Below are positions 50,006-59,700 of a stretch of DNA of 64,000 nucleotides, piece by piece. This DNA comes from Geobacter sp. (lineage in GTDB: Bacteria; Desulfobacterota; Desulfuromonadia; Geobacterales; Geobacteraceae). Numbering within the stretch: the stretch's first letter is position 1; every line of letters begins with the position of its first letter. The stretch lies in assembly GCA_003314535.1 (NCBI GenBank), contig POSG01000001.1, positions 62,001-126,000 of the forward strand, read 5' to 3'. The position numbers and the translations under genes were made by a program. A model generated the notes under the pieces. It did not search any database and was not told the origin of the DNA. It worked only from the letters and a program-made list of their open reading frames with translations.

Positions 50006-51181
50006 ATGGATTCTGTATCTTCTGCGGAAAAAATGTTTTCATCACTATTGTCGCTGGACAGCCTGAGGGCACAAACGGCGACATCATTGCTCTCCAGCGG
50101 ATTGGGTCTTTATCAGAACAAGAATTATTCCCAGGCGATCGCCGCCTTCAAGTCGGCCTCGGCTTACGCTCCAGATAATGTTGATGCTTACAATTACATG
50201 GCCAAAGCCTACCTGAAACAGGGGAAAACCAAGGAAGCCATCAATGCTTACAAGATTTCTCTTTCAATTGATCGGTCACAGAGTGACATACACACAGAAC
50301 TTGGGAATGTCTACTATTCCGAAAAAAATTACTCCGATGCAGAAAAAGAATTCAAGACCGCTGCCCAGTTGGACCCGTCCGACAACCTTGCTACCTACAC
50401 TCTAGGACAACTCTACCTCAATACCGAAAGATACTCGGAAGCTGAGGTACAATTCAAGAAAGTAATAAAAATGTCGCCCAATGACGGGAATGTCTACTTT
50501 GCGCTCGGGCAGACATACAACAAGATGGGCAGGTACGCTGAAGCAGTGCCTCAACTCGAAAAGGCAATTTCACTGAAGGATGACTTTGCACTGGCCCACT
50601 ATGAGCTGGGAACTGCCTATAATGCTCTCGGCGACACAGAAAATGCGCAGGACCAGGTTGACATATTATCAGAGCTTGACTCATCACTCTATAGTGAGCT
50701 GAAGCAGGATATCGCTACGCCGAAAATCTTCTCCTATAATTCCGCCAACAGTACTTTCAATCCCGTTCTGGGGCCCAGAACCCCCCTAGCATTCCTGAGC
50801 GCGGACCTTCTCTACCCGAATTCCAGCAAGAACTTCACCATGCAGTTCCAGTTCGATTCGGAAATGGATGCCACTTCTGTCATGAAAGCCTCCAACTGGT
50901 CAATTACAAAGGCCACGGGCGGAAGCGGCGGTCTGTACAACAACGGACTGCCGCTCAACCAGAGCAATGAGGCCATTATCTCGCCGGTCCCGAAAAGCGT
51001 TACATACGACGCAAACACCTACCAGGCAACAGTTACTTTCTCCATAGCACAGAACCCATATGGAACCGCCGTAATCGACCCTTCACACCTGGTGTTCAAA
51101 TTTTCCGGCAAGGACATGGATGGCAAGTCGATGGATCCAACTGCCGACCAGTATGACGGGTTCGCTGGCGGGATGTTCTGA
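50006..51181 (+). CDS. TPR-repeat protein with C-terminal Ig-like domain
   Basis: A 391-residue protein. About five to six tetratricopeptide repeats cover residues 25-220 (ASAYAPDNVDAYNYMAKAYL, then SIDRSQSDIHTELGNVYYSE and further copies ending in L-x-P-x-D/N). The last 170 residues are different: beta-rich, with FTMQFQFDSEMDATSVMKAS and a terminal GFAGGMF, resembling a bacterial Ig-like or cadherin-like module. No signal peptide is visible. ATG 50006 has GGGGATTGG upstream; just before lies a seven-codon ORF with a much better site, which may couple translation. Function unknown; position suggests a link to the glycosylation cluster. Confidence 0.8.
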   Translation: MDSVSSAEKMFSSLLSLDSLRAQTATSLLSSGLGLYQNKNYSQAIAAFKSASAYAPDNVDAYNYMAKAYLKQGKTKEAINAYKISLSIDRSQSDIHTELGNVYYSEKNYSDAEKEFKTAAQLDPSDNLATYTLGQLYLNTERYSEAEVQFKKVIKMSPNDGNVYFALGQTYNKMGRYAEAVPQLEKAISLKDDFALAHYELGTAYNALGDTENAQDQVDILSELDSSLYSELKQDIATPKIFSYNSANSTFNPVLGPRTPLAFLSADLLYPNSSKNFTMQFQFDSEMDATSVMKASNWSITKATGGSGGLYNNGLPLNQSNEAIISPVPKSVTYDANTYQATVTFSIAQNPYGTAVIDPSHLVFKFSGKDMDGKSMDPTADQYDGFAGGMF

Positions 51182-51601
51182 AACTCTCAAGCTTCACAGG
51201 ACAGATGGAAACCTTATACCCATATCATATATAATTGCACCCTGTTTTCAAACTTAATTAACAACATTTACAACATCAAATTCGTTCATACCTTCCAAGA
51301 GGAACTGCCTCAAACATTTGATTACATGTTCTATTCGTCAAGGCATAAAACCCACCGAATTCACATGGGATGAAATTGCAATGGCCATCCCCTTTCACAT
51401 CATTACAAAACACCAATCTTTTCATAATACATAGTAATCGTTGATCATTACATAATTGGCACCACATTTGCTTTATGTATTTTTATCATTTACCTGCAGT
51501 TTAATTGTGCACTCACAAGCAATGTACTGCCATTATAGTGAAACACCAACCTGGTTATCCGAAAAATGATTCTATTAAAATGACCGTCTCCGGAGAAATG
51601 C
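51182..51601. other. 420-base AT-rich leader of the glycosylation cluster
   Basis: Clearly more AT-rich than the flanking genes. It contains the sigma54 promoter at 51457-51472, leaving a leader of about 118 bases before the first gene. The 270 bases upstream of the promoter are the expected location of an enhancer for a sigma54 activator and perhaps an IHF site, but I could not assign specific sequences. Small ORFs here have no ribosome binding sites. Confidence 0.55.
51457..51472 (+). promoter_or_regulatory. Sigma54 (RpoN) promoter upstream of the glycosylation cluster
   Basis: TGGCAC (51457-51462), five bases, TTGCT (51468-51472). The invariant GG (-24) and GC (-12) are exactly 10 bases apart and the flanks match the TGGCAC-N5-TTGCA/T consensus at nearly every position. 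Transcription should start near 51483. In related bacteria RpoN drives flagellar, pilus and surface polysaccharide genes through an enhancer-binding activator. Confidence 0.82.
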
Positions 51602-54600
51602 ATGACTATTGACAAAACAATCGAATGGATCAAGAAATACTCCATTCCGGGAGAAGGAATCGCTATCAGCTCAAGTCAAATGATTAGTTATCCAGAGGTT
51701 ACTGGATACATCATTCCATCCCTTCTACTTTGCGGGGAAAAAAGCCTGGCCACTGAGTACGGTCGCTGGCTGGCCAGTATCCAAAATGCAGATGGTTCAT
51801 TCCCGAATCCAAACCGCAGTGGTTCATACGCGTTTGATACCGGTCAAGTCTTAAGGGGGTGGATTTCCCTGTTGCCTGAAATGCCGCAACTCGAGCCTCA
51901 CATCCAAAAAGCGTGCAATTGGCTCGTGAATAACTCTTCAGCCAAAGGTCGCCTTCCCGTTCCCCCGGCTATATCAGACTGGTCGCTGGGTGATCGGGGT
52001 TTTATCAATGAGAGCGTCCATCTTTATGCCCTACCCCCGATACAGACAATCGCCAATCTGTTTGGGGACAAAAAACTATCCTCATTCGTACGCCATAGTG
52101 TGAGTTACTACCTGAATAACTGTAACCCTCTTCAATTTGCCCAACCCAACATGCTCAGCCATATATTCTGTTACATTCAAGAGGCCCTGTTTGATCTTGG
52201 GGAAGAAGAAGCTGCTTTCAAAGGCATGAGCAGTCTTGCCGCTTTACAGTATACAGACAGGGCGGTACCTGCGTACTTTGATGTCAAATGGGTTTGCACA
52301 CCTGGGCAGCTTCAGGCTGCCATAGTCTGGTATAAGCTGAATCAGTTCGAGAAAAGCGAAACATTACTGAAGTTCATCAATGAATTCAAGAATCCTTCAG
52401 GGTGTTTTTTCGGCAGTTACGGTTTCGGTGCCGACTATTTCAACTCAGAAGAGATTAGCTGGGTGGCGAAGTTCTACTTGGATGCCTTCCATTTGCGGGT
52501 CCAAAAGTTCTTTGATAAGGAAAACGCATTGTTCCCTGACACAATCTCGCCCGACGACGGCAGATTAGTGGCAATCAAAGAATTCGCCGGTGGTCTCAAC
52601 GGGAAAAAGGTCCTGGATGTGGGATGCGGTAAAGGGCGTTTTTCATTTGCGCTCAAACAGCTCTTCTCTGATATGGATATTACAGGGCTCGACTTTTCCA
52701 GAGAGTTGTTGGCTTCACTTCCTGACAACATCGCAAAGGTCGAGTCGAGCATGCTGAACATGCCGTTTCCCGACAACGAGTTCGATTTTGTCTTCTGCGT
52801 CGAAGCACTTGAACATGCGGTACAAATCGAGGCAGCTGTAAGGGAAATGTGCCGTGTGCTCAAACCTGGAGGCAAGCTGATAATTATCGACAAAAATATT
52901 GAACATTGGGGCAAATTCCAAACTCCTGACTGGGAAAAATGGTTTTCTCCGGACTTTATTGTCGACATTATGAACCGGTATTGCACATGTGACTACAATT
53001 ACATCGGTTATGACAGGCAATACACTCCTGATGGACTCTTCGTTGCCTGGAAAGGCATGAAGAATGGGACAATGAAGAACACCGCTGAGAACCGGGACCT
53101 CCAGCCCGGCCCGGTCCATTCGGTGCTGAACGCTGACGAGTGGCACGATAAACTTACAAAAGATATCTCCACCTCACAACTGGCAACCAATGTCCTGGAA
53201 GGAAAGTCACCTCAATGGCTCTCCCCTCTTCTGGCAAACAGTAAGCCAGGTGACATTGTAGTGGAGCTTGGAAGTGGAACAGGTGAATTATCCGCATTTC
53301 TTGCAAAAGAAGACAGAAATGTCGTGCTTATCGATTACAGCATGAAAAATATCGAATTCAGCAAGGCTCTTTTCAAGGAACTTGGACTTTCAGGATTTTT
53401 TCTTTACGCCGATGTAACCAAGCTACTGCCGCTACCTGACGGTTACGCTGATCTCGTCTGGAGCAGCGGTTTATTGGAACACTTTGACGATGTGACAATA
53501 GATCGCATTGTTTCCGAGTCAACACGTGTAAGTAAGCAGAAAGTTCTTTCACTTGTCCCGAATGCCAACAGCATTCCTTACAGGCTCGGCAAGTTCGTCA
53601 AGGAATCAACAGGCAAGTGGCAATGGGGCGTAGAAGACCCCAAGCTTTCAATGAAATGCTATTTTGAAGCTTCAGCACTAAAAAATATCCAGGAATACTC
53701 GGTCGGAACAGCACACAGTCTCACTTTTCTTGATAACAACGACATGAGGCCCGCAGCGGAAGCATTGGCTGGATTTTTCAACTCGATTTCAGAGAGAGAA
53801 AAAAAGCACCTCAACCAAGGATACCTGCTGGTAACAATCGGCGAGAAAAAAAGGCCCCGACGATTGGCCGTCATACCTAGCGATCCTTTGAAAGCCTATG
53901 AAGACGCTGGATATGGGGGTTGGCTCAAGGATTATTATAACCCGCTCGGCTTCTTCGACGAAGTTTTCTGTCTTTCACCGCTCGAAGACACAGAAAGGTA
54001 TGCCCATGGCATGCATGTCGTGCCAACACTACCGCAGGAACTGTCAAGCAGGGTCGAATCCCTCGGCATTGCCGCGGTTCGCTCGTACGGCGGATTCTGG
54101 CCATGTGACATGGCTTGCGAAAACAAGGTGGAAGGCGTTCCTGTCATCGTATCCATACACGACAGCGACCCCACCTTGATCCACGACAGTATACTAAAAG
54201 CTGACTACGTAATCTCCATAAGCAGCATCGTTAGGGAGAAGATTCTGGATAAGGGAGTGCCCGATAACAAGATAATAGATTTCTCGAACCGGGTTGACCT
54301 GTCGGTCTTCAGGCCAGTAACCGACCCAGTTGCACGCGTTACATTCATGAAACAGTACCCGGGACGCTTCAGAATACTTCACGTCGGCCGCAAATCTCCG
54401 CAGAAAAACCTGGACACCCTGATACAATCGCTTTCACTTCTTGGAGATGACTATGTAGGTATTTTCGTAGGGAAAGGAGACGAAGCCCGTTACCGAAACA
54501 TGGCTGAGGACCTCGGCATAGCCCATCGCTGTTATTTTGTTCAATCTGTCCGCAATGAACAGCTTCCCCTCTATTACTCGTTCTGTGACGTCATGTGTAC

Positions 54601-54901
54601 TCCAAGCAGACGGGAAGGGTTCGGAATCGTCTTCATCGAGGCCCTCGCATGTGAATCGCTTGTGGTCACATCGAACCTGATGCCCATGAATGAATACATC
54701 GGCAATAGGCACAACGGCATCCTCGTGGATGATTTCGAAAACCCCGCGAGCCTGTGCTCCGCCATTACTGAAGCCTGCACGGACTTGGATCTCCGTGCGA
54801 ACCTCCAAAGGAAAGCCCGGGAATCCGTTACCAGATTCAGCAAAGAAACCGTGGACCGTAACGAGACTTTAATTTACGAGAAGATACTGGCGGCGGGGTG
54901 A
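51602..54901 (+). CDS. Four-module protein: alpha-toroid, two SAM methyltransferases, GT4 glycosyltransferase
   Basis: 1099 residues. Residues 1-300 look like an alpha/alpha-toroid with repeated W-L-x-x-x-Q-x-x-D-G-S-F-like helices (RWLASIQNADGSFPNP; PSGCFFGSYGFGADYF), as in prenyltransferase/terpene-cyclase or heparinase-like folds. Methyltransferase 1 covers 330-485 (KKVLDVGCGKGRFSFAL; DFVFCVEALEHA; MCRVLKPGGKLIII). Methyltransferase 2 covers 545-745 (DIVVELGSGTGELSAFLA; LVWSSGLLEHFDD). GT4 covers 752-1095 (RILHVGRKSPQKNLDTLI; REGFGIVFIEALACES with the E-x7-E pair). It is cytosolic. It probably transfers a nucleotide-sugar residue and methylates the glycan; acceptor unknown. First gene after the sigma54 promoter. 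Confidence 0.82.
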   Translation: MTIDKTIEWIKKYSIPGEGIAISSSQMISYPEVTGYIIPSLLLCGEKSLATEYGRWLASIQNADGSFPNPNRSGSYAFDTGQVLRGWISLLPEMPQLEPHIQKACNWLVNNSSAKGRLPVPPAISDWSLGDRGFINESVHLYALPPIQTIANLFGDKKLSSFVRHSVSYYLNNCNPLQFAQPNMLSHIFCYIQEALFDLGEEEAAFKGMSSLAALQYTDRAVPAYFDVKWVCTPGQLQAAIVWYKLNQFEKSETLLKFINEFKNPSGCFFGSYGFGADYFNSEEISWVAKFYLDAFHLRVQKFFDKENALFPDTISPDDGRLVAIKEFAGGLNGKKVLDVGCGKGRFSFALKQLFSDMDITGLDFSRELLASLPDNIAKVESSMLNMPFPDNEFDFVFCVEALEHAVQIEAAVREMCRVLKPGGKLIIIDKNIEHWGKFQTPDWEKWFSPDFIVDIMNRYCTCDYNYIGYDRQYTPDGLFVAWKGMKNGTMKNTAENRDLQPGPVHSVLNADEWHDKLTKDISTSQLATNVLEGKSPQWLSPLLANSKPGDIVVELGSGTGELSAFLAKEDRNVVLIDYSMKNIEFSKALFKELGLSGFFLYADVTKLLPLPDGYADLVWSSGLLEHFDDVTIDRIVSESTRVSKQKVLSLVPNANSIPYRLGKFVKESTGKWQWGVEDPKLSMKCYFEASALKNIQEYSVGTAHSLTFLDNNDMRPAAEALAGFFNSISEREKKHLNQGYLLVTIGEKKRPRRLAVIPSDPLKAYEDAGYGGWLKDYYNPLGFFDEVFCLSPLEDTERYAHGMHVVPTLPQELSSRVESLGIAAVRSYGGFWPCDMACENKVEGVPVIVSIHDSDPTLIHDSILKADYVISISSIVREKILDKGVPDNKIIDFSNRVDLSVFRPVTDPVARVTFMKQYPGRFRILHVGRKSPQKNLDTLIQSLSLLGDDYVGIFVGKGDEARYRNMAEDLGIAHRCYFVQSVRNEQLPLYYSFCDVMCTPSRREGFGIVFIEALACESLVVTSNLMPMNEYIGNRHNGILVDDFENPASLCSAITEACTDLDLRANLQRKARESVTRFSKETVDRNETLIYEKILAAG

Positions 54902-54904
54902 CAC

Positions 54905-55576
54905 TTGAATATCAGGATGAAGAATCTTCATGAGAAGCTTGGCAACAGCCGGAAAATCGTCGACCTGGGATGCGGAAACAACCCTGTTCAGGGGGCTTCA
55001 ACAGCGGTCGATTGCCATTTGGAGCCCAATGAAAGGGCAGTGGGACATGGCGCCCACATCGATCTCGAGGCATTCGCGAAAAAGGGAATTCGGTTCGTTA
55101 ACCAAAGGATAGACTTGCCGTTGCCTTTCGCTGACCGCGAGTTCGATTTTGCGTTCAGTTCGCACGCGTTCGAGCACCTTGATGATCCGGCAACGGCATG
55201 TCGGGAAATGATGCGCATAGCCAAGAGTGGCGCGATAATTACTCCTTCAGTATTTGCTGAGATCGCCTTTGGCCGGCACTACCACAAATGGCTGGTCATG
55301 GACCGTCTAAACACACTGTTCTTTTTTCCCAAAAGGGACGAGGAAGATTGTCCCTTCGGGGAGCATCCCGAGTGGGACCACACAAGAGGGTGGTTTGCAA
55401 GCCATAGCACCAATCCCTTCGATATCTTCCTGAATGACGGTGACTGGTATAGCGAAAGAGAAGGACTGGTCTTCGACACCTTCAGAAAAAGACTGCGTAA
55501 GCATTGGTATGATCGAAGCGTCGTCTCGGAAGTAATCTTCATATGGGAAGAGAGCTTCAACTTTCTGGTGCTGTAG
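54905..55576 (+). CDS. SAM-dependent methyltransferase, class I
   Basis: A 223-residue protein with motif I RKIVDLGCGNNPVQGASTAVD near residue 20 and the post-motif FDFAFSSHAFEHLDDPATACREMMRI near 80 of the type 11 methyltransferase fold. The C-terminal half is aromatic-rich and not typical. Start is TTG at 54905 with GGGGTGA upstream, four bases after the previous stop; an ATG at 54917 is possible. It is likely a glycan or sugar methyltransferase by context. Substrate unknown. Confidence 0.82.
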   Translation: MNIRMKNLHEKLGNSRKIVDLGCGNNPVQGASTAVDCHLEPNERAVGHGAHIDLEAFAKKGIRFVNQRIDLPLPFADREFDFAFSSHAFEHLDDPATACREMMRIAKSGAIITPSVFAEIAFGRHYHKWLVMDRLNTLFFFPKRDEEDCPFGEHPEWDHTRGWFASHSTNPFDIFLNDGDWYSEREGLVFDTFRKRLRKHWYDRSVVSEVIFIWEESFNFLVL

Positions 55577-55594
55577 CAATAAAGGAAAAATCCT

Positions 55595-56713
55595 ATGACC
55601 ACTAATCCGAAGGTTTCTGTCATCCTTCCTACATACAACGACATAGACTATCTTCCCCATGCGATTGAGAGCATGATGCGCCAGACAATGCCTGACTTCG
55701 AGTTGATCATAATCAATGACGGCTCCACCGACGGCACCGAAACATACCTAAAAAACCTGGTGGACCCGCGTATCAGCGTAATTTCACAGGAAAACCGCCG
55801 ATTGCCTGCCAGCCTTAATGTCGGAATCCAAGCTGCCTCCTGTGAACTGGTAACCTGGATATCTTCAGACAATTACTGCGCCCCCTATTTTCTGGAGGCA
55901 TTTCTGAACGCATTCGCAAAATACCCGTCAACGTCTTTTGCCTGCTCCGCCTTTGCTTGGATTGACAACTCGCATCAAATTATCTCCGTGACGCGCAATC
56001 AGAATACATCTCCAGCGTTTCTCCTGACAGCAAATCCCGGTCTTGCCTCATTCATGTACCGCAAAAGCTGTCATGACACCGTGGGATGGTATGATCAGGA
56101 CCTGGAGGGCGCCGAAGACTGGGACATGTGGCTGAGAATCTCCGAAACCGGGAATATCCTGTATCTTGAGGAAATATTATATTACTACCGAACCCATGAC
56201 AGGAGCATGACGGCGACAATTCCGGCACGGATCAGGTCGTCTTGCCAGAAAGCCTTCACTAAAGGATTGATGCGGAGAAAGAACATGATTTCCGTAAAAA
56301 AAGAGTACTGCATTAAAGAATGCAGTCGGACAGAAGAGGCAATGCTCATGGCGCACATGGGATCGAGATTTCTTAAATCTCCTTTTGAGGCAAGTGAATA
56401 CGCTTTCAGTCTTTTGGATGAAGCAAAGGATATCATTCCAGACAATAGATGCATCTACTACAATCTACTCGTCTCAGCCCTTAGAACAAACAGGATGGAA
56501 GTCGCATTTAATACGGCTCAAAAGTTCGCATCAACGGATCCAGGATTTCAAACATTATGCGATATCATAGTATCGGGAAACCGGGATGCTATTGATCAGT
56601 TATTATCACAATTGCCTATAATGGATATTTCATTAACTGCAGAGCTGCTGTCAAAACAGATGGGTGCTTTTAAATACTCTTTCACTGCTAACAGGCCCGC
56701 ACCGAAATGTTGA
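55595..56713 (+). CDS. GT2 family glycosyltransferase
   Basis: A 372-residue protein. GT-A domain 1-225: PKVSVILPTYNDIDYLPHAIESM, nucleotide-binding IIINDGSTDGTETYL, ITWISSDNYCAP-like WISSDNYC in place of the usual DxD, and LEGAEDWDMWLRISE with the catalytic ED. The C-terminal 140 residues are helical and TPR-like, ending in a poorly conserved tail. AAAGGAAAAA precedes the ATG. It lies 18 bases after the methyltransferase. It would add one sugar from a nucleotide-sugar; donor and acceptor unknown. Confidence 0.88.
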   Translation: MTTNPKVSVILPTYNDIDYLPHAIESMMRQTMPDFELIIINDGSTDGTETYLKNLVDPRISVISQENRRLPASLNVGIQAASCELVTWISSDNYCAPYFLEAFLNAFAKYPSTSFACSAFAWIDNSHQIISVTRNQNTSPAFLLTANPGLASFMYRKSCHDTVGWYDQDLEGAEDWDMWLRISETGNILYLEEILYYYRTHDRSMTATIPARIRSSCQKAFTKGLMRRKNMISVKKEYCIKECSRTEEAMLMAHMGSRFLKSPFEASEYAFSLLDEAKDIIPDNRCIYYNLLVSALRTNRMEVAFNTAQKFASTDPGFQTLCDIIVSGNRDAIDQLLSQLPIMDISLTAELLSKQMGAFKYSFTANRPAPKC

Positions 56714-56757
56714 ATTAGCGATTGTCATATCAAATTGAATTATCGAGAGACCAGAAT

Positions 56758-59700
56758 ATGAAAGAACCTGGAAGAAATTATTCGTGCTGTGACAGGTTGC
56801 CAACCTCTGTCCATTTCCTGCTGAACGACAAGTGTAATGCCAAATGTGTATTTTGTGGAGGGGATTATTTCAAAAGCACCAGCGGCAAATCGATCAACCT
56901 GGAAAAATTCACGCGGATTGCCGAGAACATCCATCTTCAGCATTTCCGTACTATTTGCCTGGCAGGCGCGGGAGACCCTCTTCTTAGCCCCGATTTCATG
57001 AACATTGTACACCATACGAATGAGCATTATCCGAACATCAGCATCATGGTCACCACCAACGGTATAGCACTCAGTCCTGAACTGTCCGCACAGATCATGG
57101 CATCGAAGGTCATGATGGTCAACATTTCCATCAATGCGGCAAGCAGGCAGACATACAAACGACTGATGCAGGTTGACCAGTTCGACCGGGTCTGCGCCAA
57201 TGCGGCAGCATTCATTCGTGAAAGGGATGCGGCTGGAAAGCAGACCCTTCTTCAGTTGTCCTGCGCCATCAGCAGGATCAACATAGATGAACTGCCCGAG
57301 CTCGTCGAGGTGGCCCGCCGAACAGGAGTGCGCCACATCAACGTCATGTATTGCCGTTTTTACCCGCACTCGATCCGGAATCTGAACATCGATTCCCCGG
57401 AATACCTTCTCCATGACCAGGAATCCCTCTTCTTTCACCAGGAACTTTCGGATAGGAAGGTCGTTGAAGCAAAGGCTCTCGCCGATCGCTACGGTATCGT
57501 TTTTACCCATGAGCCGCTTTTCCGGGAAAAAGGTCAACCCAAAAAATGCATTTGGACCGAAACGGAAATTCTTGTAGGTTTCGATGGCGAAGTCTACCCA
57601 TGCGGGGGTGGCGAAGTTCACTTCAAGAGAAAGGTTGAGTCCGGCATTTACGATTTTGGAAATGCGCTCAGCCAGACGATCGAGGATTTCTGGAATAACG
57701 ATGCCTATCGCAAACTCCGCGTCTCCTGCCGCCGAACAGGCGAAAGCCCTATAATCGAGTGCCGTTACTGCGCGAACCTGATGCGGCACGACGATATACG
57801 TTCCCATATCATGGACTGGGAAGGCTTTGAGGAGGACGCAAGGGATTCGGTTCACTGTTCCTGCGGCCCCTCGACCCGGAAGCCGCTGGTTTCAGTCATC
57901 GTCCCCACCTTCAATCGGCCGGATATGCTTGCAGACACCTTGAAGAGCATTCTTGCCCAGACCTACCCGGCTATCGAGATTGTGGTGGTAAACGATGCTG
58001 GGTGCAACGTGGAAAAGCTCGTGAAAGAGGTCGCCCCCAATGCCGTCTATATCGCCCATCCACATAACAGAGGACTTGCGGCAGCGCGAAATACCGGAAT
58101 CAATCATGCCACCGGCAAATACATAGCGTACCTGGACGACGACGATATTTTTTATCCGGAGCACATAGCATCGCTGGTAAAGTTTCTGGAAAACAGTGAC
58201 TACAGGGTTGCCTACTCCGATGCCCATCGTGCACTCCAGCACAAAGACGGAGACAGGTTCGTTACCGTAAAAAGGGAAGTTCTCTATTCGCGGGAATTTG
58301 ACTACGATGCGATACTGGTGGACAACTTCATACCGGTCCTCTGCGTCATGCACGAGAAGGAATGCCTTGCCAACTGCGGCATGTTCGATGAATCATTGCC
58401 GCGTCACGAAGACTGGGACTTCTGGATCAGAATGTCGCGCCATGAGCGCTTTGCCCACCTGCCGACAGTGACCTGTGAATTCACCTATCGACCCTCGGGT
58501 TCAGGCATGACCAGCGAAACCCTGCCGCTCTTCATCAGGACTTACCAGGCAATTTACCGCAAATACTCGGAACATGTCTCTGGCAAACCGATGCTCCGGG
58601 ACCGTCAACTCGAAACCCTGTTCAACGCCAATTTCCGGGCATATCAGTTCATGAGCCAAAAAATCAAGCCTTTCCTTGGCGAAAAAGCCATCTCTGACGA
58701 ACTGATTTCCTGCCTCAGTTCATGCGGCGCCACAATTCCGCAGATCAAGTCCGCCTTTTTCTGGCAGAAGGCGCTTGCCATGGGAGACAGCCAGGCGATG
58801 CCGCTCCTCGAAATGGCGCTTGCCGCAGATGCCGAAAATCACCCTGCGAGGATCGCCCTTTTTGAATCATACATCCGCTGCGGACAGTCAACCAAGGCGC
58901 TCAGGCAGATGGAGCAGCTCGTCAGGGCGAAACCGTCTGAACGGAACTTTTCCGACGCTCGCAATGCGCTTCTCAAGAGTATTGAGAACCACGCCACTCA
59001 GGGCAAAGAGACCAGTTTGTCATCCGGGCAGGGGCACGAAGATACCGGCAAGCCCCGGCTACGCGGTGCTTCAGCCGTCCAGGAGTGCAGCCTCTCCATA
59101 ATCATTCCCCTATTCAACCAGGTTTGCTACACGATACAATGCCTTGAAGCACTTGCAAGGAACACGCGGGGAACCTTGAGCTACGAATTGATACTGGTTG
59201 ACAACGGATCTTCAGACGGGACAGCCGACATGCTGAAATCTCTTGGCAGCACTGCCAAGATTATTTCCAACCCCCACAATGCGGGTTTCGCCAAGGCATG
59301 CAATCAGGGAGCTCAGTTTGCCAAAGGCGACCATCTCGTCTTTCTGAACAACGACACAATCCCCCAACCCGGGTGGCTCGAAGCATTGGTGAATGCCGCG
59401 AATCAGACAGGCGCCGACATCTGCGGCGCAAAACTTCTCTATCCGGACGGCAAGGTTCAGCATGCCGGCATCGCCTTCAACGAACACGGCATAGGCTACC
59501 ATATCTTCAAGTTCTTTGCCGCTGACCACAAGGCGGTCAACAGCATGCGCCCGATGCGAGGCGTTACGGGGGCCTGCATGCTCATTTCGAAAAAGCTTTT
59601 CCGGGAACTGAAAGGGTTCGACGAATGTTTCACAAACGGGTTCGAGGATGTTGACCTCTGCCTGAGGGCAGGCGAACTGAACAGGAAAATCATGTACGTT

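Noticed and set aside
51276-51467. Minus-strand 63-codon frame in the AT-rich leader before the glycosylation cluster
   Set aside because: No ribosome binding site, no similarity to known small proteins, and it overlaps the sigma54 promoter.
56740-57855. Minus-strand open frame of 371 codons opposite the radical SAM fusion
   Set aside because: Antisense to conserved radical SAM motifs; no promoter, no ribosome binding site and no recognisable domain.
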